This document shows positions 1 to 5,620 of a DNA stretch of 8,336 nt, in pieces; within the stretch, counting starts at the first letter, position 1, and each line of letters opens with the position of its first letter. The DNA comes from Parachlamydiales bacterium (GTDB lineage Bacteria > Chlamydiota > Chlamydiia > Chlamydiales > Rhabdochlamydiaceae): positions 1 to 8,336 of the forward strand of contig JAGVJV010000303.1 in NCBI GenBank assembly GCA_020050965.1. The letters run 5' to 3'. The notes under the pieces are model-generated. The model was not told the DNA's origin. It saw only the letters and a program-made list of their open reading frames with translations, and ran no database searches. The position numbers were made by a program, and so were the translations under genes.

Positions 1-568
1 CTTCCTTAGCTCGCTCTTTTGAGATTTTCTCTGCAATCAGCTGGGTTGGAGGAGGGATGAGACGGCGCATCACTGGAGGTGCGACGGGCTGTTCGCCCTC
101 GGTAGCTTCTACAGTTTCGGCGACTTCTGTCTTCTCTTCGGCAACTTTCTCCACCTCATCTCCACCACGGCGGCGGCGATGACGGCGACGTTCGCGCTTC
201 TTCTCGAGGCGCTGCTCAACGGCGGCAGGCTCTTGCTCTTCGACGATGGGTTCAGCAGGCTTTTCTTTGGGAGCTTTGACTCTCTCTTCACGCCCACCAC
301 CAATCTTGATCGAACGCTCAAAGGTAGCATTTTTTAGAACGACGCGGGTCTCTTTTGCTTCCACGAGCTCATAGTCTGAAACGGGGACGAGAAAGGACTT
401 GGGTCTTTCTAATGAACGGTAAAAAAATGAATGGCCGAATGACACCACTTCGATGGCATCGACGATGTACTCTTCTTGGCCTACCCCTTTGCTACTGCGG
501 ATGACAAGTTTGTAGCCTTCTTTGGGGGTAATGACGGTTTCTATGATAGGTTCTCTAGTATAATTCAC
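1..568 (-). CDS. Chlamydial conserved protein of unknown function (CT504-like), 3' end outside window
   Basis: Open frame of 189 codons from GTG at 568 running off the left edge. It has no internal ATG until residue 167, so an ATG-only search misses it. Residues 1-95 look like a compact domain, starting (M)NYTREPIIETVITPKEGYK and containing EEYIVDAIEVVSFG at 32-45. From about 97 the chain becomes Glu/Pro/Lys-rich and disordered-looking. It holds a very basic block at 123-136 (KKRERRRHRRRRGG), an acidic stretch at 137-159 and a Pro-rich segment near 161-175. From memory, the N-terminus and the position after gapA match C. trachomatis CT504, a protein of unknown function; I could not verify this by search. 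The Arg block could bind nucleic acid, but that is inference. The start is chosen from the remembered homologous N-terminus: no Shine-Dalgarno is visible, and an in-frame stop lies at 584-586. No signal peptide or membrane segment is seen. Confidence 0.75.
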   Translation of the reverse strand, partial: MNYTREPIIETVITPKEGYKLVIRSSKGVGQEEYIVDAIEVVSFGHSFFYRSLERPKSFLVPVSDYELVEAKETRVVLKNATFERSIKIGGGREERVKAPKEKPAEPIVEEQEPAAVEQRLEKKRERRRHRRRRGGDEVEKVAEEKTEVAETVEATEGEQPVAPPVMRRLIPPPTQLIAEKISKERAKE

Positions 569-569
569 G

Positions 570-600
570 AAAAAAATCCGGGTTTAGTGTTATCTAACCC
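570..600 (-). terminator. Possible intrinsic terminator or attenuator after gapA
   Basis: On the minus strand GGGTTAG (594-600) can pair with CTAAACCC (580-587) with one bulged A and a 6-nt loop. GGA and seven T residues (570-576) follow. The stem is short and imperfect, and the T run starts three bases after it, so termination is probably partial. The T run ends one base before the GTG of the downstream gene, so that gene would depend on readthrough or on a promoter I cannot see. Confidence 0.4.
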
Positions 601-619
601 TAAAATTTGCATTAGGGTT
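596..619 (-). repeat. Inverted repeat over the gapA stop codon, competing with the downstream hairpin
   Basis: AACCCTAA (612-619, including the last gapA codon and its TAA stop) is a perfect 8-bp inverted repeat of TTAGGGTT (596-603), with an 8-nt loop. It shares bases 596-600 with the terminator-like hairpin at 580-600, so only one can form at a time. This has the geometry of an anti-terminator/terminator pair, but no experimental support is available here. Confidence 0.5.
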
Positions 620-1625
620 CTTTCGATTCCATATATTTTAAAAGCTCGACAACGCGGCTGGAATAGCCCATTTCATTGTCGTACCAGGCAACTAACTTGT
701 AAAAGCGACTGTTCAGAGCGATGCCTGCTTCTTGATCGAAAATACACGAAGAGCGATTACCGATAAAGTCTGAAGATACAACTGGCTCATCTGTATACTC
801 GATGATACCCTTCATTGATCCTTCGGACGCTTTTTTCATCGCCTTACAAATCTCCTCATAAGAGGTCTCTTTAGTAGTACGTACAGTTAAATCCACTACT
901 GAAACATCTGCAGTAGGGATACGGAGAGCCATACCTGTTAGTTTGCCTTTGACTTCAGGGATTGCAAGGCCTACTGCCTTTGCTGCCCCTGTAGATGCGG
1001 GGATGATATTAATTCCTGCAGATCTTCCTCCACGGAAATCTTTTTTGGAGGGTCCATCAACAGTTGGTTGTGTCGCTGTCACTGCATGCACTGTTGTCAT
1101 CAACCCTTCTTCGATACCGAAATTGTCGAGGACCACTTTGGTTAAGGGTGCAAGACAGTTGGTTGTACAAGAAGCGTTGGAGACGACGGTGTCTTTTTTA
1201 GGATCATATTTTTGATGGTTTACGCCCATGACAAATGTGGGCACATCTCCCTTCGCCGGCGCAGAGATGATCACTCGTTTTGCACCTGCTTGAATGTGCT
1301 TGCCAGCATCCTCGGGACTTGTAAAGAGTCCAGTTGACTCTATCACGTAGTCCACATTGAGGTCTTTCCAGGGCAAGGTCGCTGGGTCTTTGACAGATAA
1401 GACTTTAGTTTTCTTTCCATCGACGACGAGGTTATCTCCTTCTGCGTGGACAGAGAACTTTGGACGATGGTGTACAGAATCATACTTAAGTAGGTAAGCT
1501 AAATTTTCTGCAGGGACGATATCGTTAACTGCAACGACATCGATATCAGCGTGACTTTCAGCAATGATCCGAAATACCAAACGGCCGATCCGTCCAAATC
1601 CATTAATCGCAATACGTATAGTCAT
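612..1625 (-). CDS. gapA: Glyceraldehyde-3-phosphate dehydrogenase, type I
   Basis: Cytosolic glycolytic enzyme that converts glyceraldehyde-3-phosphate, NAD+ and phosphate to 1,3-bisphosphoglycerate. The protein is 337 aa, normal for the family. The Rossmann NAD-binding motif INGFGRIGR is at 7-15, with N34-D35 at the end of the second strand. The catalytic signature ASCTTNCLAP is at 151-160 with nucleophile Cys153, and His180 is the general base (HAVTATQ). Substrate-side residues include GPSKKDFRGGR at 191-201, STGAAKAVG at 211-219 and Arg235. The C-terminal WYDNEMGYS is intact. The start is ATG 1625, because GGAG lies 6 nt upstream; the open frame extends to TTG 1637, but that codon is part of the Shine-Dalgarno stretch. 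It has its own promoter (1659-1687) behind the rplQ terminator, so it is a separate transcription unit, possibly reading into the next gene. In most bacteria gapA clusters with pgk; its place after rplQ is chlamydial. Confidence 0.97.
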   Translation of the reverse strand: MTIRIAINGFGRIGRLVFRIIAESHADIDVVAVNDIVPAENLAYLLKYDSVHHRPKFSVHAEGDNLVVDGKKTKVLSVKDPATLPWKDLNVDYVIESTGLFTSPEDAGKHIQAGAKRVIISAPAKGDVPTFVMGVNHQKYDPKKDTVVSNASCTTNCLAPLTKVVLDNFGIEEGLMTTVHAVTATQPTVDGPSKKDFRGGRSAGINIIPASTGAAKAVGLAIPEVKGKLTGMALRIPTADVSVVDLTVRTTKETSYEEICKAMKKASEGSMKGIIEYTDEPVVSSDFIGNRSSCIFDQEAGIALNSRFYKLVAWYDNEMGYSSRVVELLKYMESKEP

Positions 1626-1631
1626 TATTTT

Positions 1632-1635
1632 CTCC
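1632..1635 (-). promoter_or_regulatory. gapA ribosome binding site
   Basis: GGAG followed by 6 nt and ATG at 1625. It decides the start: the alternative TTG at 1637 overlaps this site and would add four residues (MEKI) before the usual family N-terminus. Confidence 0.8.
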
Positions 1636-1658
1636 AAGTTAATCTAAAATCTGGCTAC

Positions 1659-1687
1659 AGTGTAGCACAAATTTTAAGGAATGTCCA
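1659..1687 (-). promoter_or_regulatory. gapA promoter, sigma70/sigma66 type
   Basis: -35 TGGACA (1682-1687, 5/6 to TTGACA), an exact 17-bp spacer, and -10 TACACT (1659-1664, 4/6 to TATAAT) preceded by TGC, an extended -10. The predicted start of transcription near 1652 gives a leader of about 27 nt. It lies just downstream of the rplQ terminator, as expected for an independent unit. Confidence 0.7.
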
Positions 1688-1732
1688 GAGGTAGTTGTAA
1701 AGCTCAGGGTTCGTTGATTTTCAACTACCTCT
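1687..1732. repeat. 11-bp perfect inverted repeat abutting the gapA -35
   Basis: AGAGGTAGTTG (1687-1697) and CAACTACCTCT (1722-1732) are perfect reverse complements around a 24-nt spacer. One arm touches the gapA -35 box; the other lies one base past the rplQ terminator tail. A smaller repeat, GTTGA/TCAAC (1713-1717, 1721-1725), partly competes with it. It could be a regulator site upstream of gapA or an RNA hairpin in readthrough transcripts. It lacks a T run on the minus-strand side, so it is not itself a terminator for rplQ. Confidence 0.6.
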
Positions 1733-1733
1733 C

Positions 1734-1761
1734 AATAAAAAAGCCTCGCTACTGCGAGGCT
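1734..1761 (-). terminator. Intrinsic terminator after rplQ
   Basis: Perfect 8-bp GC-rich stem AGCCTCGC / GCGAGGCT (1742-1749 with 1754-1761) and a 4-nt loop. On the minus strand TTTTTATTG follows. It sits 30 nt after the rplQ stop and ends the ribosomal/RNA polymerase transcription unit. Confidence 0.93.
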
Positions 1762-1791
1762 GTAACTATCTGAAAGTGAATCAACTTATAC

Positions 1792-2223
1792 TTACTCTGG
1801 TAAGTATTCGATGATGCATTTTGCACTGTTGTCGCCTCGTTTTAGAGCAGCCGTTCTAATCAGCCTGGTGTATCCCCCTTCACGGGTGGCAAAGCGAGGT
1901 CCGAGCTCATTAAATAATTTATTAATGATCTTACGGTCTGCATTGTAGGCCGATGTGTCACCTGCTTTGGCGGCGCGGGCTTCTTTTGGGGTAAGTGAGT
2001 TGAAGCGGATCATCATCTCGCCGATGGCTTGACGACGGCTCGCTAGGGTCCCTTTCTTCGCTAGAGTGACCATCCGATCTGCACAGCCTCGGAGGATTTT
2101 GGCTTTGACATCAGTTGTCACAATTCGCTCATGCTCAATTAATGATTTTACCATGTTGGCCATTAAACTGCGGCGATGCCCCGAATTGCGGTTGAGCTTA
2201 AATCTACTTTTGCGGTGTCTCAT
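1792..2223 (-). CDS. rplQ: Ribosomal protein L17
   Basis: Large-subunit protein L17, 143 aa, longer than the E. coli form of about 127 aa and close to the chlamydial length. The N-terminal core MRHRKSRFKLNRNSGHRRSL (1-20), the MANMVKSLIEHERIVTT region (21-37) and the GGYTRL segment near the C-terminus are family hallmarks. The extra length lies mainly around residues 77-97 (LTPKEARAAKAGDTSAYNADR), which resembles the chlamydial L17 insertion as I remember it. Its ATG overlaps the rpoA stop as ATGA, implying translational coupling. AGGA lies 8 nt upstream, inside rpoA. It is the last gene before the strong terminator. Confidence 0.97.
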   Translation of the reverse strand: MRHRKSRFKLNRNSGHRRSLMANMVKSLIEHERIVTTDVKAKILRGCADRMVTLAKKGTLASRRQAIGEMMIRFNSLTPKEARAAKAGDTSAYNADRKIINKLFNELGPRFATREGGYTRLIRTAALKRGDNSAKCIIEYLPE

Positions 2224-3317
2224 ACTTCTTGTCCTGCCTTTTCGCTAAGGTATTGATTGATAACTTCTTTCACGTTGTCTCTGGTAATGCCTAAACGGCC
2301 CAAATCCATTCCGAGATATAGTCCCATTTCTTCTAGTTTCGCTTTAATTTCATTAAGCGATTTCTTGCCGAAGTTGCGGAACTTAAGCATTTCTGATTCT
2401 GGCATAATCACGAGTTCTGCGATCGTGTTGATATCTGCTCCGGAGAGGCAATTGGTCGAACGGACTGAAAGCTCGATTTCATTGATCTTCAAGCAGAGTT
2501 TCTGCATCAACGCATCTTTATCAGTATCGTTCTCTTCTTCACCTGTCTCAAAGACTAATTGATCAGCTTTGATCTTTTGCTTAAAGACTTCAAAATGCTC
2601 GATTCCTAGCTGTGTTGCAAAAGAGAGCGCTTCCTCCGGCGTGACTCTGCCGTCAGTGGTCACTTCGAGAATCAGCTTATCAAAATCGGTCACTTGACCA
2701 ACGCGAGTGTTCTCGACAAAGTAGTTAACAAGTCGTACAGGTGAGAAAATGGAGTCAATGACAATTTCGTCGACTGCAGTCTCAAAATCGTGACGCTCTG
2801 AAGGGACGTATCCACGACCAATTGCCACTTTTGTTTCGAGCCGTTTTGTCATAGGCTGGGTAACATGGAAGACAACCATATCGGGATTAATGATCTCATA
2901 ATCGCTTTTACCCAAAAACTCTTTCAGAGTGACGGGATATTGCCCGCCATGCTTGTCGAGTTGATCGGCAGTAATCTCAAGTGTACTGATGATTGAACGG
3001 GGACGACGAGAACCTGAATCTTCGCTGGTCAGGAGTTTGCGAAGTAGAGCCCCTTTCAGGTTGAGGACGATGTGAGTCATATCCTCGATGATGCCCTCGA
3101 TCGCCATGTACTCATGCGGAACTCCTTCGATACGGACCGAAACAATTGCAGGAGCTTCCAACGAGCTCAACATGATTCGACGTAATGCATTGCCCATAGT
3201 ATGGCCAAAGCCGCGCTCAAAAGGCTCAGCGATGAACCGTGCAAATTTCCCATCCTTTGAAGCCTCTGAAAGGGAAATTTTGTTGGGCAACTCAAACTTG
3301 CCATATCTCACTGCCAT
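2220..3317 (-). CDS. rpoA: DNA-directed RNA polymerase alpha subunit
   Basis: Alpha subunit, 365 aa against about 329 in E. coli; it dimerises to nucleate core enzyme and its C-terminal domain contacts upstream DNA and activators. The N-terminal domain (about 1-240) carries FERGFGHTMGNALRRIMLSS (33-52), HEY (69-71) and GRGYVPSER (167-175). About 16 extra residues sit at roughly 97-125. A Lys/Glu/Asp-rich linker (about 245-275) leads to the C-terminal domain (about 280-340). There VRSTNC (285-290) aligns Arg286 and Asn289 with E. coli DNA-contact residues R265 and N268, and GKKS (317-320) aligns with G296-S299. The E. coli K271 position is Ser292. A tail of about 25 residues follows. The start ATG has GGAG 9 nt upstream. 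It lies 32 nt after rpsK, with no rpsD between them, and overlaps rplQ by 4 nt. Confidence 0.98.
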   Translation of the reverse strand: MAVRYGKFELPNKISLSEASKDGKFARFIAEPFERGFGHTMGNALRRIMLSSLEAPAIVSVRIEGVPHEYMAIEGIIEDMTHIVLNLKGALLRKLLTSEDSGSRRPRSIISTLEITADQLDKHGGQYPVTLKEFLGKSDYEIINPDMVVFHVTQPMTKRLETKVAIGRGYVPSERHDFETAVDEIVIDSIFSPVRLVNYFVENTRVGQVTDFDKLILEVTTDGRVTPEEALSFATQLGIEHFEVFKQKIKADQLVFETGEEENDTDKDALMQKLCLKINEIELSVRSTNCLSGADINTIAELVIMPESEMLKFRNFGKKSLNEIKAKLEEMGLYLGMDLGRLGITRDNVKEVINQYLSEKAGQEV

Positions 3318-3349
3318 ATGATTTTTCTCCTATTATCTATAATCTTGTG

Positions 3350-3784
3350 TTATACGCGGCGTCTTTTACGAGGACGACATCCGTTATGAGGAACCGGAGT
3401 TTTATCGCGAATAAGGGTGATAATCAGACCAGCGCTCTGTAATCCACGCACTGCTGACTCCCGTCCTGCTCCAGGTCCTTTTAGGTTCACTTCTACTTCT
3501 TTCATCCCCGCTGCAACGGCTGCTTTTCCAGCATCTTGAGCTGCCACTGTAGCGGCAAATGCTGAAGATTTTCTCGAGCCTGAAAAGTCCACTTTCCCCG
3601 CAGACGATGAAAAGATCACTGCACCTGTAAGGTCAGTGATACTGATAATGGTGTTGTTAAAAGTTGCAGAGACGTGCGCAATTCCGCTCGGAACGCTCTT
3701 CTGCAATTTTTTACGTGGTCTTGCTCCAGCTGCTCCACCTTTCTTGACAGGCGCTGCTTTTTTTTGCGTATCTTGTTTAGCCAA
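3350..3784 (-). CDS. rpsK: Ribosomal protein S11
   Basis: Small-subunit platform protein, 144 aa. The core is plain: GIAHVSATFNNTIISITD (34-51), SGSRKSSAFAA (68-78), GPGAGRESAVRGL (103-115) and the terminal PVPHNGCRPRKRRRV (130-144). The first 30 residues are a Lys/Ala/Gly-rich extension (KKAAPVKKGGAAG at 8-20), longer than in E. coli. The start is TTG: no in-frame ATG exists before the core, and a strong AAGGAG lies 6 nt upstream. It begins 17 nt after the rpsM stop and is followed 32 nt later by rpoA. In most bacteria rpsD follows here and S4 regulates the operon; rpsD is absent. Confidence 0.97.
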   Translation of the reverse strand: MAKQDTQKKAAPVKKGGAAGARPRKKLQKSVPSGIAHVSATFNNTIISITDLTGAVIFSSSAGKVDFSGSRKSSAFAATVAAQDAGKAAVAAGMKEVEVNLKGPGAGRESAVRGLQSAGLIITLIRDKTPVPHNGCRPRKRRRV

Positions 3785-3790
3785 TCGTTA

Positions 3791-3796
3791 CTCCTT
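3791..3796 (-). promoter_or_regulatory. rpsK ribosome binding site for a TTG start
   Basis: AAGGAG with a 6-nt spacer (TAACGA) before TTG 3784. This is the best Shine-Dalgarno match in the window and it fixes the non-ATG start. Confidence 0.85.
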
Positions 3797-3801
3797 GAGG
3801 T

Positions 3802-4176
3802 TTACGCAGCTTTTTTCTTGCCGGCTATGGTTTTTCTCTTTCCTTTACGGGTCCTCGCATTTGAACTAGTGCGCTGGCCGCGAACGGGAAGGCCTAATCG
3901 GTGACGGATGCCGCGATAAGCCTGAATACTAATAAGTCGTTTGATGTTATTTTGAACCTGTCGTCTGAGATCTCCCTCAACAACATATTCAGATGTCAGC
4001 ATGGAATTGATCCGGCCGATATCTTCTTCTGTTAGCTGCTGAGCGCGCATATCGGGGCTCAGTTTCAGTTTATTGCAGATATCTTGGGCCAGTTTCCTTC
4101 CAATCCCATGGATATAGGTTAGGCTGATGATCAGACGCTTTTTACCGGGAATGTCTATACCAATAACTCGAGGCAT
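3802..4176 (-). CDS. rpsM: Ribosomal protein S13
   Basis: Head protein of the small subunit, 124 aa, contacting the P-site tRNA and the inter-subunit bridge to L5. It opens with MPRVIGIDIPGKKR (1-14), has the helix-hairpin-helix-like YIHGIGRKLA (21-30) and the signature RGIRHRLGLPVRGQRT (88-103) followed by NARTRKG (106-112). It ends in a basic Lys/Ala tail. The ATG has AAGGA 9 nt upstream. It is the first gene after a predicted internal promoter (4208-4236) and 69 nt after secY, where infA and rpmJ would sit in many bacteria. The predicted leader of about 25 nt is too short for the S4-binding pseudoknot of the E. coli alpha operon. Confidence 0.98.
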   Translation of the reverse strand: MPRVIGIDIPGKKRLIISLTYIHGIGRKLAQDICNKLKLSPDMRAQQLTEEDIGRINSMLTSEYVVEGDLRRQVQNNIKRLISIQAYRGIRHRLGLPVRGQRTSSNARTRKGKRKTIAGKKKAA

Positions 4177-4207
4177 TTTAGGTGTTCCTTTGTTCTATAA
4201 TGCGTAA

Positions 4208-4236
4208 ATTTTATCACAAGATTTGTTTAGTCGCAA
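4208..4236 (-). promoter_or_regulatory. Internal promoter between secY and rpsM
   Basis: -35 TTGCGA (4231-4236, 4/6), a 17-bp spacer, and -10 TAAAAT (4208-4213, 5/6) preceded by TGA as an extended -10. The predicted transcript start near 4201 lies about 25 nt before the rpsM ATG. This is the only sizeable gap in the ribosomal cluster, which supports a real promoter splitting the spc and alpha parts. No terminator is seen before it, so readthrough from secY is also likely. Confidence 0.65.
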
Positions 4237-4245
4237 GAGCATATA

Positions 4246-5613
4246 TTATGTGCGTGCTCTTCCTTTCTTCATGAATCCCTCATACCGCTTCATCAGCATA
4301 TGGGACTCTACTTGTTTCGTTGTATCGAGGACCACTCCCACTAAAATTAAAAGTGAGGTTCCTCCAAAAAAATAACTTATACTTGGGTCTACATTGAGCA
4401 AATTTCCGATGATCGATGGCAGTACTGCGATGATCGCGAGGAAAATGGCCCCTGCGAAGGTAATGCGTCCCATCGTCGATTCAAGAAAGTCTTGGGTAGG
4501 CTTACCTTGGCGGATTCCAGGAATAAAAGCTCCATTCTTTTTCATGTCGGAGGCGATCTGCTCAGGATGGAATTGTGTTGCAGTCCAGAAGTAGGTGAAA
4601 AAGATGATGAGTAGTACGTAAAATATTGAATATAAACTCGTTCCAGGAGATAACCATTTTGCAAGTCCACCGATGAAGCTCTCCGGGCCAGCCAATTGGC
4701 CGATAGTCGCAGGGAACATGAGGAAGGAGGAGGCAAAAATGACAGGTATGACGCCGGCATAGTTGACTTTCAAGGGGATATAGGCCCGTCCGCCCTGCAC
4801 TTCATGGCGTCCGACAACTCGGCGAGCATATTGTAAAGGAATTTTTCGTTGTCCCTGTATAATGAGAATCGTTCCGATGATAATGAAGACAAATATCGCG
4901 ATGAGGACGACAAGTGAGGCGAAGGAAAGCTGCCCAGGTTCTTGTGAATCGAGGTTCAGTTTTCTTCCAATGGCGCCAATTGTAGAGGGAAGTGAGGAGA
5001 GGATCCCTACGGTGATAATTAGGCTGATCCCATTGCCGATCCCCCGTTCGGAGATCTGCTCGCCAATCCACATCAGGATCATGGTACCGGCTGACATCGT
5101 AAAGATTACCATGAGAAAAAATAGCCACGGAAAATCAAACATACGGACATCGAGAATCTGTGGGACGATGATTCCTGGATGGCTGGCATTGAGTCCTAGC
5201 GCATAGCGTGCATAAATCCCAGCCTGAAAGGCAGCGAGGATCACAGTAAGTATGCGAATCCATTTGCCGAGCTTCCTTTTGCCAGACTCGGGGTTTTCCT
5301 TAATTTCCCTTTGAAGGGAAGGAACCAAGGCCATGACTAGTTGCATGATGATCGAAGCGGAGATATAGGGCATGACTCCTAAGGCGATAATAGTCATCTG
5401 CGCAAAGGCTCCGCCCGAAAACACGTCCATCAACTGGAACAGGTTTTGACTGCCCCCTGTTGCTTGCTTAAAAAATTCAACGGCTAAATCGCCGTTAATC
5501 CCCGGAACTGGAATATAGGCTCCAATTCGGCAAGCAAGGAGCATCAGAAGAGTAAAGACAATCTTTTTCTTGAGCTCGGGGACAGAAAATATGCGCAGGA
5601 TACTGCTAATCAT
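4246..5613 (-). CDS. secY: Protein translocase channel subunit SecY
   Basis: Pore-forming subunit of the Sec translocon in the inner membrane, 455 aa, with ten predicted helices at about 17-35, 72-97, 119-139, 163-183, 194-216, 232-253, 285-307, 326-346, 384-404 and 413-430. Hallmarks include the plug region around DVFSGGAF (63-70), GEQISERGIGNGIS (184-197), the cytoplasmic loop QYARRVVG (261-268), LKVNYAGVIPVIFASS (281-296) and the GIRQGKPT loop (366-373). The loop usually reads GxRPGxxT, so Gln replaces the common Pro. The C-terminus TTKQVESHMLMKRYEGF (431-447) is typical. The ATG follows the rplO stop by 7 nt, with AGGG 5 nt upstream overlapping that stop. It is the last gene of the spc-like group. 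Confidence 0.98.
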   Translation of the reverse strand: MISSILRIFSVPELKKKIVFTLLMLLACRIGAYIPVPGINGDLAVEFFKQATGGSQNLFQLMDVFSGGAFAQMTIIALGVMPYISASIIMQLVMALVPSLQREIKENPESGKRKLGKWIRILTVILAAFQAGIYARYALGLNASHPGIIVPQILDVRMFDFPWLFFLMVIFTMSAGTMILMWIGEQISERGIGNGISLIITVGILSSLPSTIGAIGRKLNLDSQEPGQLSFASLVVLIAIFVFIIIGTILIIQGQRKIPLQYARRVVGRHEVQGGRAYIPLKVNYAGVIPVIFASSFLMFPATIGQLAGPESFIGGLAKWLSPGTSLYSIFYVLLIIFFTYFWTATQFHPEQIASDMKKNGAFIPGIRQGKPTQDFLESTMGRITFAGAIFLAIIAVLPSIIGNLLNVDPSISYFFGGTSLLILVGVVLDTTKQVESHMLMKRYEGFMKKGRART

Positions 5614-5620
5614 TTAGACC

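Noticed and set aside
109..330. Minus-strand ATG ORF of 73 aa
   Set aside because: Out-of-frame shadow of the GTG-started gene at 1-568. Its Ser/Arg/Lys composition is that of an off-frame reading of the Arg-rich codons, and it has no SD.
476..766. Plus-strand ORF of 96 aa
   Set aside because: Crosses antisense to the end of gapA, the hairpin region and the start of the unknown gene. No SD or recognisable motif.
1626..1637. GapA start at TTG 1637
   Set aside because: The TTG is part of the TTGGAG Shine-Dalgarno stretch serving ATG 1625.
4177..4245. Hidden rpmJ (L36) between secY and rpsM
   Set aside because: 69 nt is too short for a gene of about 38 codons, and no Cys-rich L36 motif is present.
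4862..5206. Plus-strand ORF of 114 aa antisense to secY
   Set aside because: Shadow of the secY frame, Ile/Met/Arg-biased, with no supporting signals. The two minus-strand ORFs inside secY (4542-4760, 4802-5128) are off-frame shadows too.
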